Source: Dermanyssus gallinae
Taxonomy: Eukaryota > Arthropoda > Arachnida > Mesostigmata > Dermanyssidae
DNA: 64,000 nt
Reading direction: 5' to 3'
NCBI GenBank assembly: GCA_003439945.1
Contig: QVRM01001450.1
Location: 668,501 to 732,500, forward strand
Every line of letters begins with the position of its first letter. Positions within the stretch are counted from its first letter, which is position 1. Shown here piece after piece: positions 47,413-59,690 of the stretch. The notes beneath the pieces are model-generated. The model did not search any database. It was given only the letters and a program-made list of their open reading frames with translations, and had not been told where the DNA came from. The position numbers and the translations under genes were made by a program.

Positions 47413-48027
47413 AATATGATGAAGACGATGAGATCTTCGGCTTTTGTCGGGCGTCAAGGGCATCCTTGAAGCCAGACCTCGGAGCGCATTGAGTGGAACG
47501 AAGCGTCTTGTCGAGCAGCTGTGGGTGACCCACGCCCCCGCAGTCCTCTCCTTGTTGTCGTCGTCGTCGTTTCGCCGTTTAGAGATAGATCGTCTCCGCT
47601 CTTGCCGCTGTCATGCCCAAAGGGGGTGGCGAGACCGCGGGAACACCAACATATTGGAGTTCATCCGGCCGGAAAATAACGCTTCTATCGTGCTTTCGAG
47701 AGGCAGGCCCACTTATGCGGACGATGACGCCGCGGTCTCGCCGAACGACGACACCCACGACTCGATCACAGAGGGAATATGCAAAAACACTTTGATTCAC
47801 GGTCTTCCGTTCATTTGGGAAAGCGAGAAATAAACCACGACTAATACTACTACTGCTGCTGCAGACGCAATTCTTCTATTGCCGATAAGGGTAAACGACC
47901 GACGCCGCACGAAGTGCACAAGTCACGCTATAGCGAATGCTCAGAGGTTCCATACAAAGAAAGCACGGAGCAACTGGTTTGTGCCAAAATATGACACAGC
48001 GAAGGAGCACGTTACTTGGAAGTGCGT

Positions 48028-48076
<49 letters not shown>

Positions 48077-48870
48077 CTGTCGCTTTTTCGAATGGTGCGA
48101 CGTTCGCTCTACTGAAGCCTAAAAACATTTTACTGGCGTAGATATGGAAGCTTATTCGCTATCCAGTGTCAGTCACTGCTCGCTTGGGAGTGATGTTGCA
48201 TCTGCAGAATAAAACTCTAACTGGTTGAATGTCATATGGCCATCTGTAGCTTAACAGTGCATGGCAACACTGGGAAACAACCTTGTAGGGTCGTTTTCCG
48301 TTATTATTTCCGTTATCTCGTTCGACATACACCTTTGCTTGTAGAGCTTCGCTGGGCCTTGCTCGTCATAAATGTCGGGCGCACGCAGTTACATCCGCAT
48401 AAGCAAATACACCTAGTATATATCACAAATTAGAAGACATGTACCCCCGTTTTGTATACTATGACACACATTCACTTACAAATTATACACACAAATGTAT
48501 CTATTACATTTTAGTACGCTATAGTACACTGTTTTTATTCGAAAAAAATAGGAAAAGCATGACACAACATACGGCGCTGAGAGCCGCCTAGTGTGAGACT
48601 TACAAATAATTAAACCTGTAGTTCTTCCCAACCCCTCAGGTGATGGCTCTCATTTGGAAGGAGGTGACTTTTCCGATTACAATCTTACGTGTCTCTTCGG
48701 GCGCCAGATTTCGTCCTACCTGGAGAGTGCGCCGAGTTCCTGCGGTGGGTCTTGCCGCTGCGTACCCCTTCATGGGCTATTCCCTTCGGCCCTCGATTCT
48801 GGCCCGCCTATTTGATTCTAACTCTACCTTATTTTCAGTTTCATAACGGTGCTCAAGAACTCACATCTCT
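47413..48870. other. No recognised gene
   Basis: The plus-strand frame at 47444-47833 (129 codons) covers a GTC/GTT repeat and has no domain I know; a minus-strand frame overlaps it. A TA run lies at 48029-48075. Confidence 0.35.
48029..48075. repeat. (TA)n microsatellite
   Basis: TA run with one G interruption. Confidence 0.95.
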
Positions 48871-48872
48871 AA

Positions 48873-49315
48873 CCCTATCTGAAACTCAACGCCATCGTCT
48901 CCATTTGTTTTTATTTAATTAAATAATTAATTAAATTAATTAATATACAAGTTTTAGATCCGGACTCCGTTAGCTCTTTACGGGGTGGGATTCAGATCTC
49001 CGAGGTGGCCTGGCAAGCCATCGTTAGCGTGGCTGTGAGTTGCCCTCATTTACGCCTTAGCTACTTAGGCGTATTTGCCGTTTGTATCCCTCCCCCTATC
49101 TGACACCCAACGTCATCATGTTAATTTTTTTTATTGAATTAAATAATTAATTAATTTAATTAACATACACGTTTTATATCCGGACTCCGTTAGCTCTTTA
49201 CGGGCCGGGATCCAGATCTCCGAGGTCGCCTGGCAAGCCACCAGACGACCTCGGAGATCTGGATTAGCGTGGCTGTGAGTTGTCCTTATTTACGCCTTGG
49301 CTACTCCTTATCCAC
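48873..49315. repeat. Tandem duplication of a ~220-bp unit
   Basis: Copy 1 starts at 48873 (CCCTATCTGA...) and copy 2 at 49094. Shared landmarks are an AATTAATTAA-rich block, TCCGGACTCCGTTAGCTC, CAGATCTCCGAGGT and AGCGTGGCTGTGAGTTG. Copy 2 differs by an inserted inverted copy of part of itself (see 49212-49262). Confidence 0.92.
49212..49262. repeat. Hairpin created by an inverted insertion
   Basis: Arm 49212-49233 (CCAGATCTCCGAGGTCG plus CCTGG) is repeated as its complement at 49241-49262 with a single mismatch, around the 7-base loop CAAGCCA. The matching place in copy 1 of the surrounding duplication lacks the second arm. Confidence 0.93.
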
Positions 49316-50330
49316 GCAGCGTGATTGTCATTTCCGTCTAGTGTTGGTCAGGTCTAATTAAGACTGTTAAAAGCCGCGGCCAAGTATCGCCAAGTGGCCC
49401 TCTCAATTGTCTACGTGCTACCCTAGATCGCATACACCGCACCGGTAATTACGACTCCTTTCCCCACGTGGGTTCGCATGCTCTAGGACAAGCTGTCTAG
49501 GAAGTTCTTAAATTCCTCATGGTTCCGGTCAGATAAGAAGTAGCAGCTATATACAACTGTTCCTTTATGTACGTCTATTTAGGCAAACCCTCGCACGCGG
49601 CGGTGGGCTGGTTAGGACCCTGTTCCGCCTACCATAACGCCGCGTCCATAGCCTCATAAAATGCCTGGTTATGCTTTTGCCGCGGAATACTGGCGAAGGG
49701 TTCTGTATGCAGACAAAAGTCGATTAATCGTTGTTGGACGAGACGATGTGGTTTAGCATGTTACGTGCCGGCATCGGTTCACTTTTACTTGGAGAGTCCG
49801 AATCATGATTGCGCTTTAGAATTACCTTGCGGATTACCACGTTCAGTGCACTGTCTATTAACAATACCAGGACAGGCGTGTATCATAGACTAATATTATA
49901 TCGCCTTTAGTACAAAAAGGGATATTACAATAGAAGCTAAGCCGTTTCGAATCTGTTAACGACGTGCAATCCTCCAGGCAAATGTGTTGTTCACAACGTC
50001 CACACGAGTAACTTCGTGAGGGTGAATGGAGACGCCGCTCCGGAGATTATTCGGCCTTAGAACAAAATACCTAGTAATAAGTTTCTGACGCGCTAGCTGT
50101 TTAAACATGCTGTAATCGACGTGGGATTGGTATTCGCTAACACTAGGCTATGTGATACGCTCGCGTGGTAGACAACATCAACGAACAAAATTATCCCTGC
50201 ACGCTCTTTTTTTGTGGAGGAGGGTTAAATGCGGTAACGCACTACTGCTACGAGAAGGAGTTTCCATCTCGAGCTGCGTGGGACTCGAGCCTAGCGGATG
50301 GATGTTACGCCCATACCCACTAAACGCACC
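49316..50330. other. No gene recognised
   Basis: No motif-bearing frames and no strong repeats seen. Confidence 0.4.
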
Positions 50331-50339
50331 TCCCCCCTT

Positions 50340-52378
50340 AAACTTCACTCTCTGATGGCCCAGATCTCCATAGAACAGTGCTATGGGCCATCAGGAGAAG
50401 TGGCGAGGGCCCTATCGGATCAATTGGCCGGGGTCACTCATAGGTTCCCCCACCTGTCAAGCGTACTTTGTGCCAGCCCTTGCAAACCCGTTTGATTCAA
50501 AGTTGCGCTTTCTTCAGCCGTGCTGGCCTCAAAAAGATTCTGTCTCTCCTTGCATCTTTTGTGCTTTGTTTTTAGCACTTCCTGTGCAACTTCCGCTCCT
50601 AATTCCCACGTTTGGGTCGAACACAGGATGTGTTCTACAAACTCTTTTATACCATTTCGCGGGGGGTCCTGTACTTTAAGATAGGTAAGTCCCGCTCTGC
50701 ACCATCTTTTACGAATCTGTCTAATTGCCATACTTCTGGCCTCTTCCCATGCCTGGCACCTGAGGAGTTTGCGTTGTGGGGTGTCTTCCACGGCTTCGTT
50801 GCAAAAAAGGCATGTTTCTGATGGGGCCTTCCCTATTCGGTAAAGGTATGACTGGAAGTTGCCATGTCCCGTGAGAACCTGCGTTAGGTAAAAGGCTAAG
50901 TCCCCTCCCGGCCTTGGTATTTACGCCCGTATGTTTGGGAGCAGTTTGCTTAGACTCTTTCGGGGGGCACCAAAGAGAATTGCGTCCCACTTTGCTTGCC
51001 AGTCCTCTATAGTGGCTTTTCTCTCTCTTTCTTTGTCGCTCTCTGTGGGTGTGCCAATATCCCACAGGCGCTGTCTTTTGGACGCCTTAAGGTCCGAGGG
51101 GATTTCTCTGGCAAGCAGCAGAGCTGCGTTTGTGCTGACCGTTCTGTAGCCTTGTATTACCCTAAGAGCTGCAATCCGCTGTGTTTTGCGCAGGATCAAC
51201 TTTGCTTTTTTTTACTTAAGAGTCGCCCTGGCCCAAACGGCAGCCCCGAAGAGCGCGATTGACTCCGCTACCGTCATCAGTAGTTTCCTTATACGAGCCC
51301 GCGGTCCATGTATATTCGGAAGTATCCTGGCAATAGCGTTTGCCGTCTTTGATGCTTTTCCGTAGCCTTCTTGATCTGACATAAGCCGGTCATGGACGTG
51401 TCCAACGTGATCCCAAGGTAGCGGGCTTTATTCACGAATCTGATTGGTTGTCCCGCGATCTGTATGTTTAACGGTCGAACTCTCTTTTTGCCCGTTAGGA
51501 GAATGATTTCACTTTTTTCTGGGGCGAGTGTTAGCCCCGCGGCCTTAATTCATTCCGCTGTCGAAAGCAATGCTTTGTTTGTGTTTAGCTCAAGCTCATC
51601 CTCCGTTTTCGCCTGTGCTACGACCGCTTAGTCGTCAGCGTAAGCAATTAATTATATTCCCGGGGGTAGGCCGGTTTGTCGCAAAACGTCGTCATATGCG
51701 AGGTTCCACAACAGTGGGGCCATATTTGAGCCATGTGGTACCCCGGCTGTCATCGGAAAGACTACGTTGCCGTTTGAAACAGACCTCTCCTTAAGGTATC
51801 CAGAAATTACCTTAACTAGGTACGGCGGAACTTTTTTTGCGAACAAGCGTGTCCAATATGGTTTTCCATGGTAGGCTGTTGAAGGCATTCCTCACATCCA
51901 GAAGGGTGACCATGATTAGCTGTCTTGTACAGATGGTGGATTCACGCACCTGTTCAGCTCTACTGAGGACCCTGTGGATTGCTGTTAGGGCCGATCTGTG
52001 TTTACGGAAGCCAAATTGTGCCGGTGACAAGAGTCCGCACTCCTCCGCAAACAGCCTGAGCCTTTCTTCGATGATGGCTTCATAGCCCTTGGCTAGGGCG
52101 TTTAGTAAACAGATTGGCCGGTATCCTCCATTTGCTTTGGGGATAAGGACCACTTCTGCTTGTTTCCATGTTGGTGGAAACTCTCCTGTTCTCATCGCGA
52201 AGGTAAGAGATTCCGCAACTGCAGCTGGGTGTTCTTTAAACAGGATTTTGACTGCAGCGGGAGGGACGTCGTCAGGGCCGAGGGCTTTTCCCATCTTAAG
52301 CTTGTCCGCCGCTAGGCAAACCTCGGGAGGCTGGATTACCGGGATTACCGGAATTGCTCGCTCTGCAAAAAATCAACA
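50340..52378 (-). pseudogene. R1-like LINE, ORF2 from RT to C-terminus, decayed
   Basis: Read from 52378 down: KMGKALGPDDVPPAAVKIL (fingers), WKQAEVVLIPKANGGYRPIC, CGLLSPAQFGFRKHRSAL, motif A LLDVRNAFNSLPW near 51870-51900, motif B AGVPHGSNMAPLLWNLAYDD near 51720, and motif C YADD at 51642-51631. These make up the RT palm and fingers that copy element RNA. Downstream are RVIQGYRTVSTNAALLLARE, WQAKWD, LTGHGNFQSYLYRIGK and CLFCNEAVED at about 51150-50780, then a stop near 50438. Stops and shifts occur near 51870-51820, after YADD, and around 51300-51550. The 5' end is truncated at about 52378, so the apurinic-type endonuclease that R1 elements carry upstream is missing. The C-terminal His of the zinc-like motif is not visible. 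Confidence 0.88.
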
Positions 52379-52765
52379 TCTTTTTTATAGAATGGCATCC
52401 ATACGTAACAGTAATATCAGCGTAGCTCCCTCCTTAGAGAACTCCAGTATGTCTGATCCAAAGTATGATGAGGGCATTATCTACTTGAATTTTAAAGCAT
52501 CACTTGTGATGGTAGGAATAAGCCAATGTAACGGCGAGATCATAAATATATAATACGCATTTGATATAAATAGACTTTTTTTAAATCAAAATAGTCGCAA
52601 TTAAACGGATAAGTATGAAACATAATTAATTGCGTGCATGTGGAATGCCGATGAGGCCTGTGAACGGCCCCATGTTGCTCGAGATTGAACTGATCGTTTC
52701 GCTTTAGAAAAGCAAACACGTAAGCTATTAGAAGTTTATCATCTATGCAGCAAGCAACCGAAAAC
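52379..52765. other. No gene recognised
   Basis: AT-rich flank of the R1-like element. Confidence 0.4.
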
Positions 52766-52766
52766 A

Positions 52767-53130
52767 TTGACACCGGTACACAACAATCAAGCTAGCATTT
52801 TCCAAGGCTTTGCCAAAATTATTACCAACAAATTTGTAGAATACCAGGGAAATCCTATCAGGAGAAAAATTGCAGGTCGGTTTCAGGCGCAAGAGTTGCT
52901 TATATATTGTTTTTTGGTAAAGAGCAATTTATACCGGAGGAGGGCGGGGGCGCCACAGGGGTATTTCGCATACGTGCTGCATAACTTTTTAGCGGAGTTG
53001 TTACAGCTACCAAACAAGATTAAGAAATATGCGACAAAAGCATTTGTCTAAATCTTGTCCGACCTAAAACAAAATCTGAGGGCAGGGAGAGGCTACCGTT
53101 TCCGTCAGCCTCGCAAAAGAAGGACCTTTC
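52767..53130 (+). pseudogene. Possible RT fragment (motif B like)
   Basis: The plus-strand frame at 52767-53051 reads RRRAGAPQGYFAYVLHNFLA then LLQLPNKIKKYAT. This resembles motif B of LINE RTs (AGVPQGS-x-LSPLLFNLFLxDLP) with the conserved Ser lost, and the spacing to a following Y-A-T is plausible for a decayed YADD. The evidence is a single weak motif. An unrelated chance frame is possible. Confidence 0.3.
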
Positions 53131-55100
53131 ACCCCTAAAGACGAGATTAAACTAGACTAGTTATTAAATTTGTTTACGTTTAGAGTTTATTTAGATTAGA
53201 CAATGTTGTTGGAACATATATACATATATATATATATATATATACGCAAATAGCTATTTATATAAATATTTGCACATCAAGTTTTCTTAGATTACAATTT
53301 GTGCTCACTACTACATTGGTAATAAGCACCGTCAGTTGGCGTATGAGCGCTTTGACATAATGTGGATATGCTGGTGTTTTTGTAGAACAGCCGTCTCAGA
53401 GCTAGACTAAAACTCAAACGTGCACCCGGGATCAGTATGGCTAACGACATAAAAACGCCTAGCTAGAAAACGGGGTGTAGTAGCATGCTGCCTAACGATG
53501 AATATTGAACATATGAGGAAATTCCTTCAGCTCGTTTCCTCGCGGGGGGGGGGGGCGGTGTTGTTGCATTAAGATTTACCCTTTAGCACGTACGCCAGCT
53601 TGCGTCTTTTTCCATTGCCGCTGCTGCTATTAGATGTAGGCGACGAGAGACACACTTTCGTCTCGTTCTGTCGGTCGGTGGCCAAAGGGGCGCGAGGAAC
53701 TGCCAGGTTCACTTGTGCGCACACAGCGTTCGTAGCAGTGACAATAGCCGATTCGACCTTTCGTCCCTCTTCGTAATGGCAGCACTTGGGCGGCGGTGGT
53801 GGCGTTGTGTCACTGTCAACTCACGAGAGATGATGATAGCAGGAGAATGTTCCCAGCCGACCAACATGATTCCTTTTCACCCCTTACTGCCCTGACGAAG
53901 GTGAGCTAGCTCTGGGTGAGCTTGATGCTGAGCCGGATTTCTTCTTGCTGCATATGGAAATTCTCGCCGCCTTCTCCTTCCTCCCCCGCTCAAGGCAGAG
54001 AAGGATGATGATTTAGGGCGGGAAAACACAGGGAGCATATGCGCGCCTAGTCGTTTTCGACGCGGAGGCGGGGAGCACAAGTTGTGAAGAGTTGAGGAAA
54101 GTTATGCCACATGTAATGCAAATGGCCCCATGAGGGGCGAAGGAATATTTATTCTGAGGCTGAGCCACGACGGCACGCGGCTGGCTAACTTTGGCGTGGT
54201 GAAAATGGGGAGCCAGAATCTAGACGAGCGTGCGTCACCCTTTCCTCATTTCCCGCTCCACTCCACACTCACCCCACGTAGGGCCACACGCATAGATCGC
54301 ATAAGAACACCCTTGTACTCACTGCATACGCCTGATCCCCCCCCCCCCGTTAGGCGTTCAGCTCATCGTCATTCCACCATCATTGCCCTGTGTGGTAATG
54401 GGCAAACGTACGAAATATAGGGGTTTCGTACCGTAGGAGTTAAATTCCGCAGAACGGCACATGCCTTCAATACGCTAGGTTAGACGGCCACAATATATGG
54501 TGCGCTACGCGATAGGAGCGGCGCCTCCAAGGTGAAACATAAGTTAGCTGACGGAGCCGTCCTGGCTCGTAGAAAGACCGCGCTACCTGAGTGGCTCGCA
54601 GGATCCCGTTTCTTCTTCTCCGTCTGTCTGAGAAACGTTTTGGCCTATCAGGTGTTAGTCGTGAAAAGTGCGTGACTCGAGAACGCACAGCAATGGCCCG
54701 CTAAAAAGCACGTCAGTCAAACGGCCACCCGTGCGGGGAGCAAGCAAGTTTGAAACGAAACAACGGGTGGCTAGTATGAAATATTTTAGCGTACAAAGCT
54801 AGCCGAAATTGTGGGAGGATCCGCAGTTGCCCGGTCAATGTTTTCAGGCATATAAAGAACGTTTTTTTCTCAGAACTCGTACCCTTTGTTTGAGAATGCA
54901 GACCTGCGTTTGTTAGAGCGTAGCAATCGTTAGTGATGAATTAGGTTGTCGCGACCAGCGGATAGATCACTAGATATAAACATTATTATAAATGGTGACT
55001 AATCTAATTTGTTTTTCAGACAAAGACTTCAATTATTACAGCCTACTGAACTATTACCGACAGGGCACTGAAATACTGTTTTGGCTAGATTAAATACGTA
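53131..55100. other. No gene recognised; GC-rich patch
   Basis: TA run at 53216-53245, G11 run at 53545-53556, C11 run near 54340, and CpG-rich sequence at 53.6-54.7 kb. Frames at 53713-53895, 54130-54420 and 54467-54688 have no domain I know. Confidence 0.35.

Positions 55101-55102
<2 letters not shown>

Positions 55103-55147
<45 letters not shown>
55103..55147. repeat. (TA)n microsatellite
   Basis: Pure TA dinucleotide run, read directly. Confidence 0.95.
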
Positions 55148-55148
<1 letters not shown>

Positions 55149-55423
55149 CTTTTTATTCATCAATTCATATTACAATAATGTGTAAGTGAACATGTTCACT
55201 TTCAGCCTAGCACAGCCCTGGTCTGCACCATTCAGCAAGCGATCCCAAAACTGAGATCGCATTGCCCCGCTGGACGTCAATGGAACGTCTCTGACGTAAG
55301 AATTGTGCGGCTCTCTTGTGCCCAGTAGTTATCTTAAAACGTTTGTCTAATTTAGTCAGCAGTGGTGTCGCCCCCCTGTGGTCCCAAGGTATCGAAACCC
55401 AGTGGGCTGAAGTTATGGGATCT

Positions 55424-55560
55424 TGTCAGTTGTATATATACATATTTATTAAAGCGATTATATATATATATATATATATTGTCAGTTGTATATATACATA
55501 TTTATTATAGCAATTATATATATCTTGTCAGTTGTATATGTACATATTTATTATAGCAAA
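55424..55560. repeat. Three-copy tandem of a ~47-55-bp unit
   Basis: The words TTGTCAGTTGTATATATACA and TATTTATTATAGCAA recur at about 55424, 55479 and 55526, with TA-rich spacers of different length. Confidence 0.9.
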
Positions 55561-55685
55561 TCTAGCAACAGAAATATTTGGAAGGCGATATAAAAAATGT
55601 AGAGCAATTAAAGCAATTTTTTTCCAATGGAACATGGTTTTGAGAAGTCTTGTTTCGGAGTGAAAGGGAAATTACTACAATTTAT

Positions 55686-56262
55686 GACACTGGTGTTGTT
55701 GCCCGACATAAGAGCCTAAAATGCGTCATTGCAAGACAACCAGTCGTCCTATACAGAAACTAGGCATACCGCCGTGTTCGTTGTGTGCGTCGGTTTAAAA
55801 ATCTACTTCTTCTTTGAAGAACATCTAACATCGACCAGAAGATGCGAAATAGCGATCGGACAACGCTCAAAACTAACACATCAGCGCATTCATGATGGCC
55901 GTTTTGGTACCAAACATATGGCAGTGCGGACCGTGATTGCGAAATAATTCAGATTTTTCGGTGAGCATGACGAGATTGAGTGCCTGCATATATGACCGTG
56001 TGGCGACGTTCACTACCGTCGCGCCACATCTACAAGGTGCTCGTCGAAAAATCTTAATTACTCCGTAATCACGGCAGAGTTAGAAGAACGAGAAAATGCT
56101 TCTTCTGAAGAACATATAAGACCTAGACGGTCTGATATGTTTTTCAGAAGAAGCATTTTCCCACGAACACGACGTTGTGCTTAGTATTGGTTGCCTCGCA
56201 ATGAAGCATTTTATGCTCCTATGGCGGGCAACAACACCAGTGTCACGGATTTTATAGTAGCT
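55686..56262. mobile_element. Fold-back (long inverted repeat) element
   Basis: The left arm (about 55686-55835) begins GACACTGGTGTTGTTGCCCG and reappears as its complement at 56225-56244. Similarity extends inward through TAAAATGC, CATTGC, CAACCA and GCCGTGTTCG or GTCGTGTTCG to about 55835/56120. The arms are roughly 80-85% alike by eye, with indels. No transposase frame lies between them. A non-autonomous MITE or fold-back element is likely; target duplications were not found. Confidence 0.6.
56092..56160. repeat. Long near-perfect hairpin inside the fold-back element
   Basis: Arms GAAAATGCTTCTTCTGAAGA plus ACATAT, and the complement (25 of 26 positions pair), then AGACC/GGTCT around the loop TAGAC. 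The 69-base palindrome would fold on itself on either strand. Confidence 0.92.
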
Positions 56263-56264
56263 AT

Positions 56265-56455
56265 AAAAAAGTTTTTTTCGGTTTTGTCCGTAAAGAATCA
56301 TTATAAAATTTGAAAAAAAAATTTGTAGACCCAATAGTAATATTACTCTTACTCCGACACATGACTTCCCAGAGATCATGTTTCATTCTAAAAATATTTG
56401 CTTCAACAAGCTCTATAATTCCTAATATCGCTTTCGAAAGATTTCTCCTACACCT
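56265..56455 (-). repeat. Probable 3' untranslated region of the R2-like element
   Basis: The stretch contains both dispersed words found elsewhere: 56268-56336 matches 32861-32930, and 56344-56432 matches 19868-19962. It lies just downstream (minus strand) of the R2-like coding relic. The most economical reading is that all are pieces of one 3' untranslated region. Confidence 0.55.
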
Positions 56456-57915
56456 TGATATAGTCTGAAGGAAGCTTGGGTCGCGGCGTGACCAGCTCTA
56501 AGTGAACCGAAACCGACCATTGAGGGAAAAGGTGAGTCGGTTACGGTGGCATCCTATATGAGGGTACGGCCTCGTTCAAAGGAGATGAGGGTCATCCCGT
56601 CGGGACGCTTGCTGTCGTTTCTGGTTAGTCCAGTTGGTTCCAGCGTACTTGGGTAGCCTGCCGTCCACAAGGCCCTTGCTATTGTGTCGTTAATAGCCGC
56701 GTGACGTGGTCGACGACCTTCACTGAGGGCGCAGGATAGAGCGTGGTGAGCTCTAATGCCCACCGGCTCCCCGCATCAGCATATGTGAGGGTAAACGAGC
56801 GGCGTACCAAGCCGGAGGCCAACACATATTCTTGTAGTGGCATCATCCAGTAAGGTTCCTAACGATGCACTGGGTAGGGCGTGTAGCCAATCGCTTGCAT
56901 GTTTTGCGGAGGTTGCCCTAAGCCGAGCCCTAGTAGAGTCATTGTCAGCTTGATCAATAAGTAAACAAGCATGTTAATCGGCTAGCATGGCCGACCATTC
57001 ACTCTGAGATGCGACGTTATTTGGTGACGTTCCAAGAACCTCGACCAAACTACTCGTGACTTGATCTCGCATGGAGGTAAATTCGAGCTGGCCGGCTTCG
57101 TCAAGGAGCTCGCAGACCCTGCCGGAAACCTGATAAGTGGCAGCAACTATCGCAGGGAGTGCTAATATTGTCGGGTCTGGTAAGCCAAGTACCCCCTTGG
57201 CTATTGGCAAGAACATCTGTCGTTTGGCTGTATCGTCCAGTTCGATGTTAAGCAGATTGATTATTGTATTGGCTGTAAGATCATTGAAGCTTCGTAGCTC
57301 GTCCGTTTCGCCGGTAAGTTCGATGCCCCTCAGAATGTGAGTTAGGCGTGTGGCTAAGTAAGAGCACCTTAGCAGGTGAAGACCGCTATGGTATCCTCTC
57401 AGAGGAAGGCGCTCCGAAGCGGTATTCAGTTTATCCAGCCACTTCTGCAACACGGGGGAGACACCTTCCCGACGTAGGGGTACCCCTAGGAGCTCTACTT
57501 CGTTTGCGCTGAGTATCTTGCAGCCCGGTAACCAGTGCGTGATCTCAGAGGTTGTTGAATCTGCATCAGGATTCCATACGAACAGTTCGCATTTCGAGGA
57601 GTTCAGGGCTAAGCCGCATACCTTCTCGAAATCGATATCTTCTGTATGTCATTAGCGATTGTAGAGGCGTTGCCTGCCAGTACGCCATCGTCCAAGTACC
57701 ACATGTTAAGCGTTCTTGACTGTCCTTAGCAAATGGTCTCTTCTTATCGTATTAAAAGCATTTGAAAAATCCAGCTTGAGCAAGTACGTGGGGCAAGTCC
57801 TGGAGGCCAGGAAAGAGTGAGTTGTATGAACCTCTGTTTCTACTCCGGCTTTGACCGAGAACCCCAGTTGTCGGTCGTCTATTAGGTGTGCGAGCTGTCC
57901 TGTGTTATCTGTTAT
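56455..57915 (-). pseudogene. R2-like LINE: partial RT, zinc motif and endonuclease, decayed
   Basis: From 57915 down: QLGFSVKAGVETEVHTTHSF and motif A KLDFSNAFNTIRRDHLL. It then passes almost directly to motif C WYLDDGVLAGNAS at about 57710-57670, so the ~80-100 residues with motif B are deleted. After a one-base frameshift near 57640 one frame runs to 56455: ELLGVPLRREGVSP, WLDKLNTASERLPLRGYHSG, LPIAKGVLGLPDPT, a zinc-like region, RALWTAGYPSTLEP, RPDGMTL near 56605 and DATVTD. Nonsense codons interrupt it near 56978 (TAA), 56780 (TGA, between the two Cys of the zinc motif) and 56560 (TAG replacing the Trp of WDAT). Order and motifs match the intact copy at 31.65 kb, but sequence differs enough to suggest a second subfamily. 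Confidence 0.88.
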
Positions 57916-59588
57916 GCTTTTTGAATTGCTAAATTTTGCAAAACGAAGCCTTCTATTCCACAAGAAAGACAATATACTCACAAATGTTTGCTTCACATCA
58001 CAAATGAATGTTCTCAAAAATGTTTGCTATGATTCCAAACAAATAAAGATTATTTTGTTTCGCCGTCGAGTCTGTTGTATGTCGACCCATCTCGATTCGT
58101 TAAATACAACTTTTACATCTGGGAGGACTGCCTGGCATAACCAACTTGTGAATTTACTTGAAGTGGATCGAACTGGGCAAATTAACCACTCTTTTCGTAT
58201 AATTATTTATTCGATATGATTTTTATTAAGAATAGCATTCTTTATTTAATAAATGCGTGTTTTTATGTTGTATTGTATTGAAGCCCTGTTCCACGGAGAA
58301 TCCGTTCATTATATCGCATTATATTGTATCCCATTAGCAAAGATTGCTCCACGAAATATATGCTGATTTTTAATATTTTCATTGTGCTGGGAGACTCGTC
58401 CAAATACACATGCTTTTAAAATATTCGACAAAATTAAACAAATCTGTTGTTTAAGTTTGGTTTTGCATTTCTTACTTAGCAATTATAACAACGATTGTTG
58501 CTGTACAAAACACAAGCGCTGCATAGTTTTCGATATGTAGCATTAAGCTGGTTTATCTTTTTCTCTCCTTCGCTACGAAGCGGTACGCAACATCAATCGA
58601 ATCGAAACGATTAGTGCTATTTGAACTGCCCATCTTCTTTCATATCAGAACGTTGATATCCCTGTACTTGTAGTGCCTCACCTAATATTGCTTTTACTCT
58701 AGATGGATTTCCGGCCAATATAGCGCTCGCATCTCAAACATCTTTGACAGCCCAAAGTCTCTATTTGATCCTGAACAAATTATGCTGTAGGGTTCAAAAA
58801 CAATGTGCTCGACATTTATTTGTTACACATATTGAAGAGATTTATTACCGAACACAGTAGGCAGCCCTTATGCACTAAGTGCAAATCGCTGTATAATTAA
58901 TTAATACAGATAATTTCACATTAGCGTAATGCCTTTTATGCACGCCCCTCGCCTATCGACAACAGCAACGTCGAACGACTTTACGGCTTCTTGAACTGTT
59001 GTACCGAGGTCACCACACTAAGTTCACACTCGATGTTTATCGTGTTACGTCCAACTTTTTGGGTTTTCTTCTTCCTAGGGTCAATAGTCGAACATGGCGA
59101 AGTACACAGGTCAAGAAATACGGAGAAATGGGACCGCGTGCAGGAGTACGAAAGAATATCTTGTATTGCCCAAGAGCTCTTTTTCTAAAGAGGAGACCGA
59201 AAGGTGGAGAGCAAAAATAAAGATAAAGCAAACAGATCACTCCTTGTGGGGAAACCTTGCAAGGATACGTCAGGTGCATTGGCACGGCTGGTCGAGGTAT
59301 TTGACCCTCCGAGACAAATTGCGCCAGTTGAAACTTCGGCTTTCGTATGCACTTTCCTGAACAGACAGATATGAACAAAATAGATAGGCAGAAACGTGCT
59401 CCATTTGCTACATGGTATTATACAATCTCAAAATGCACATTGATTCTCTTCCACACAGTAATTCCAGTATATGATGTGTTGTGAGATGGCGCCATATTCC
59501 AGCTTCCGCACGATAGAGCACACGGACAATTTCGGATATATGACAGCCAATGGCCTTGTTGGGCGCACGCATATTCATAGGAACGAAT

Positions 59589-59590
<2 letters not shown>
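57916..59590. other. No gene recognised
   Basis: AT-rich DNA with a TGTATTG/TATTGTAT-rich section at 58264-58330. Overlapping frames at 58991-59378 on both strands lack motifs. Confidence 0.4.
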
Positions 59591-59678
<88 letters not shown>

Positions 59679-59690
59679 TATATATACCTG
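59591..59690. repeat. Interrupted (TA)n microsatellite
   Basis: Two TA blocks separated by GTACACACA and followed by GTACACA. Confidence 0.95.

Noticed and set aside
50354..50392. Hairpin GATGGCCC...GGGCCATC as a bacterial-type terminator
   Set aside because: The sequence is eukaryotic, the stem has bulges and it lies in the 3' region of an R1-like relic.
51570..52553. Plus-strand frames of 74-154 codons opposite the R1-like element
   Set aside because: They are shadows of the minus-strand reverse transcriptase, whose motifs are clear.
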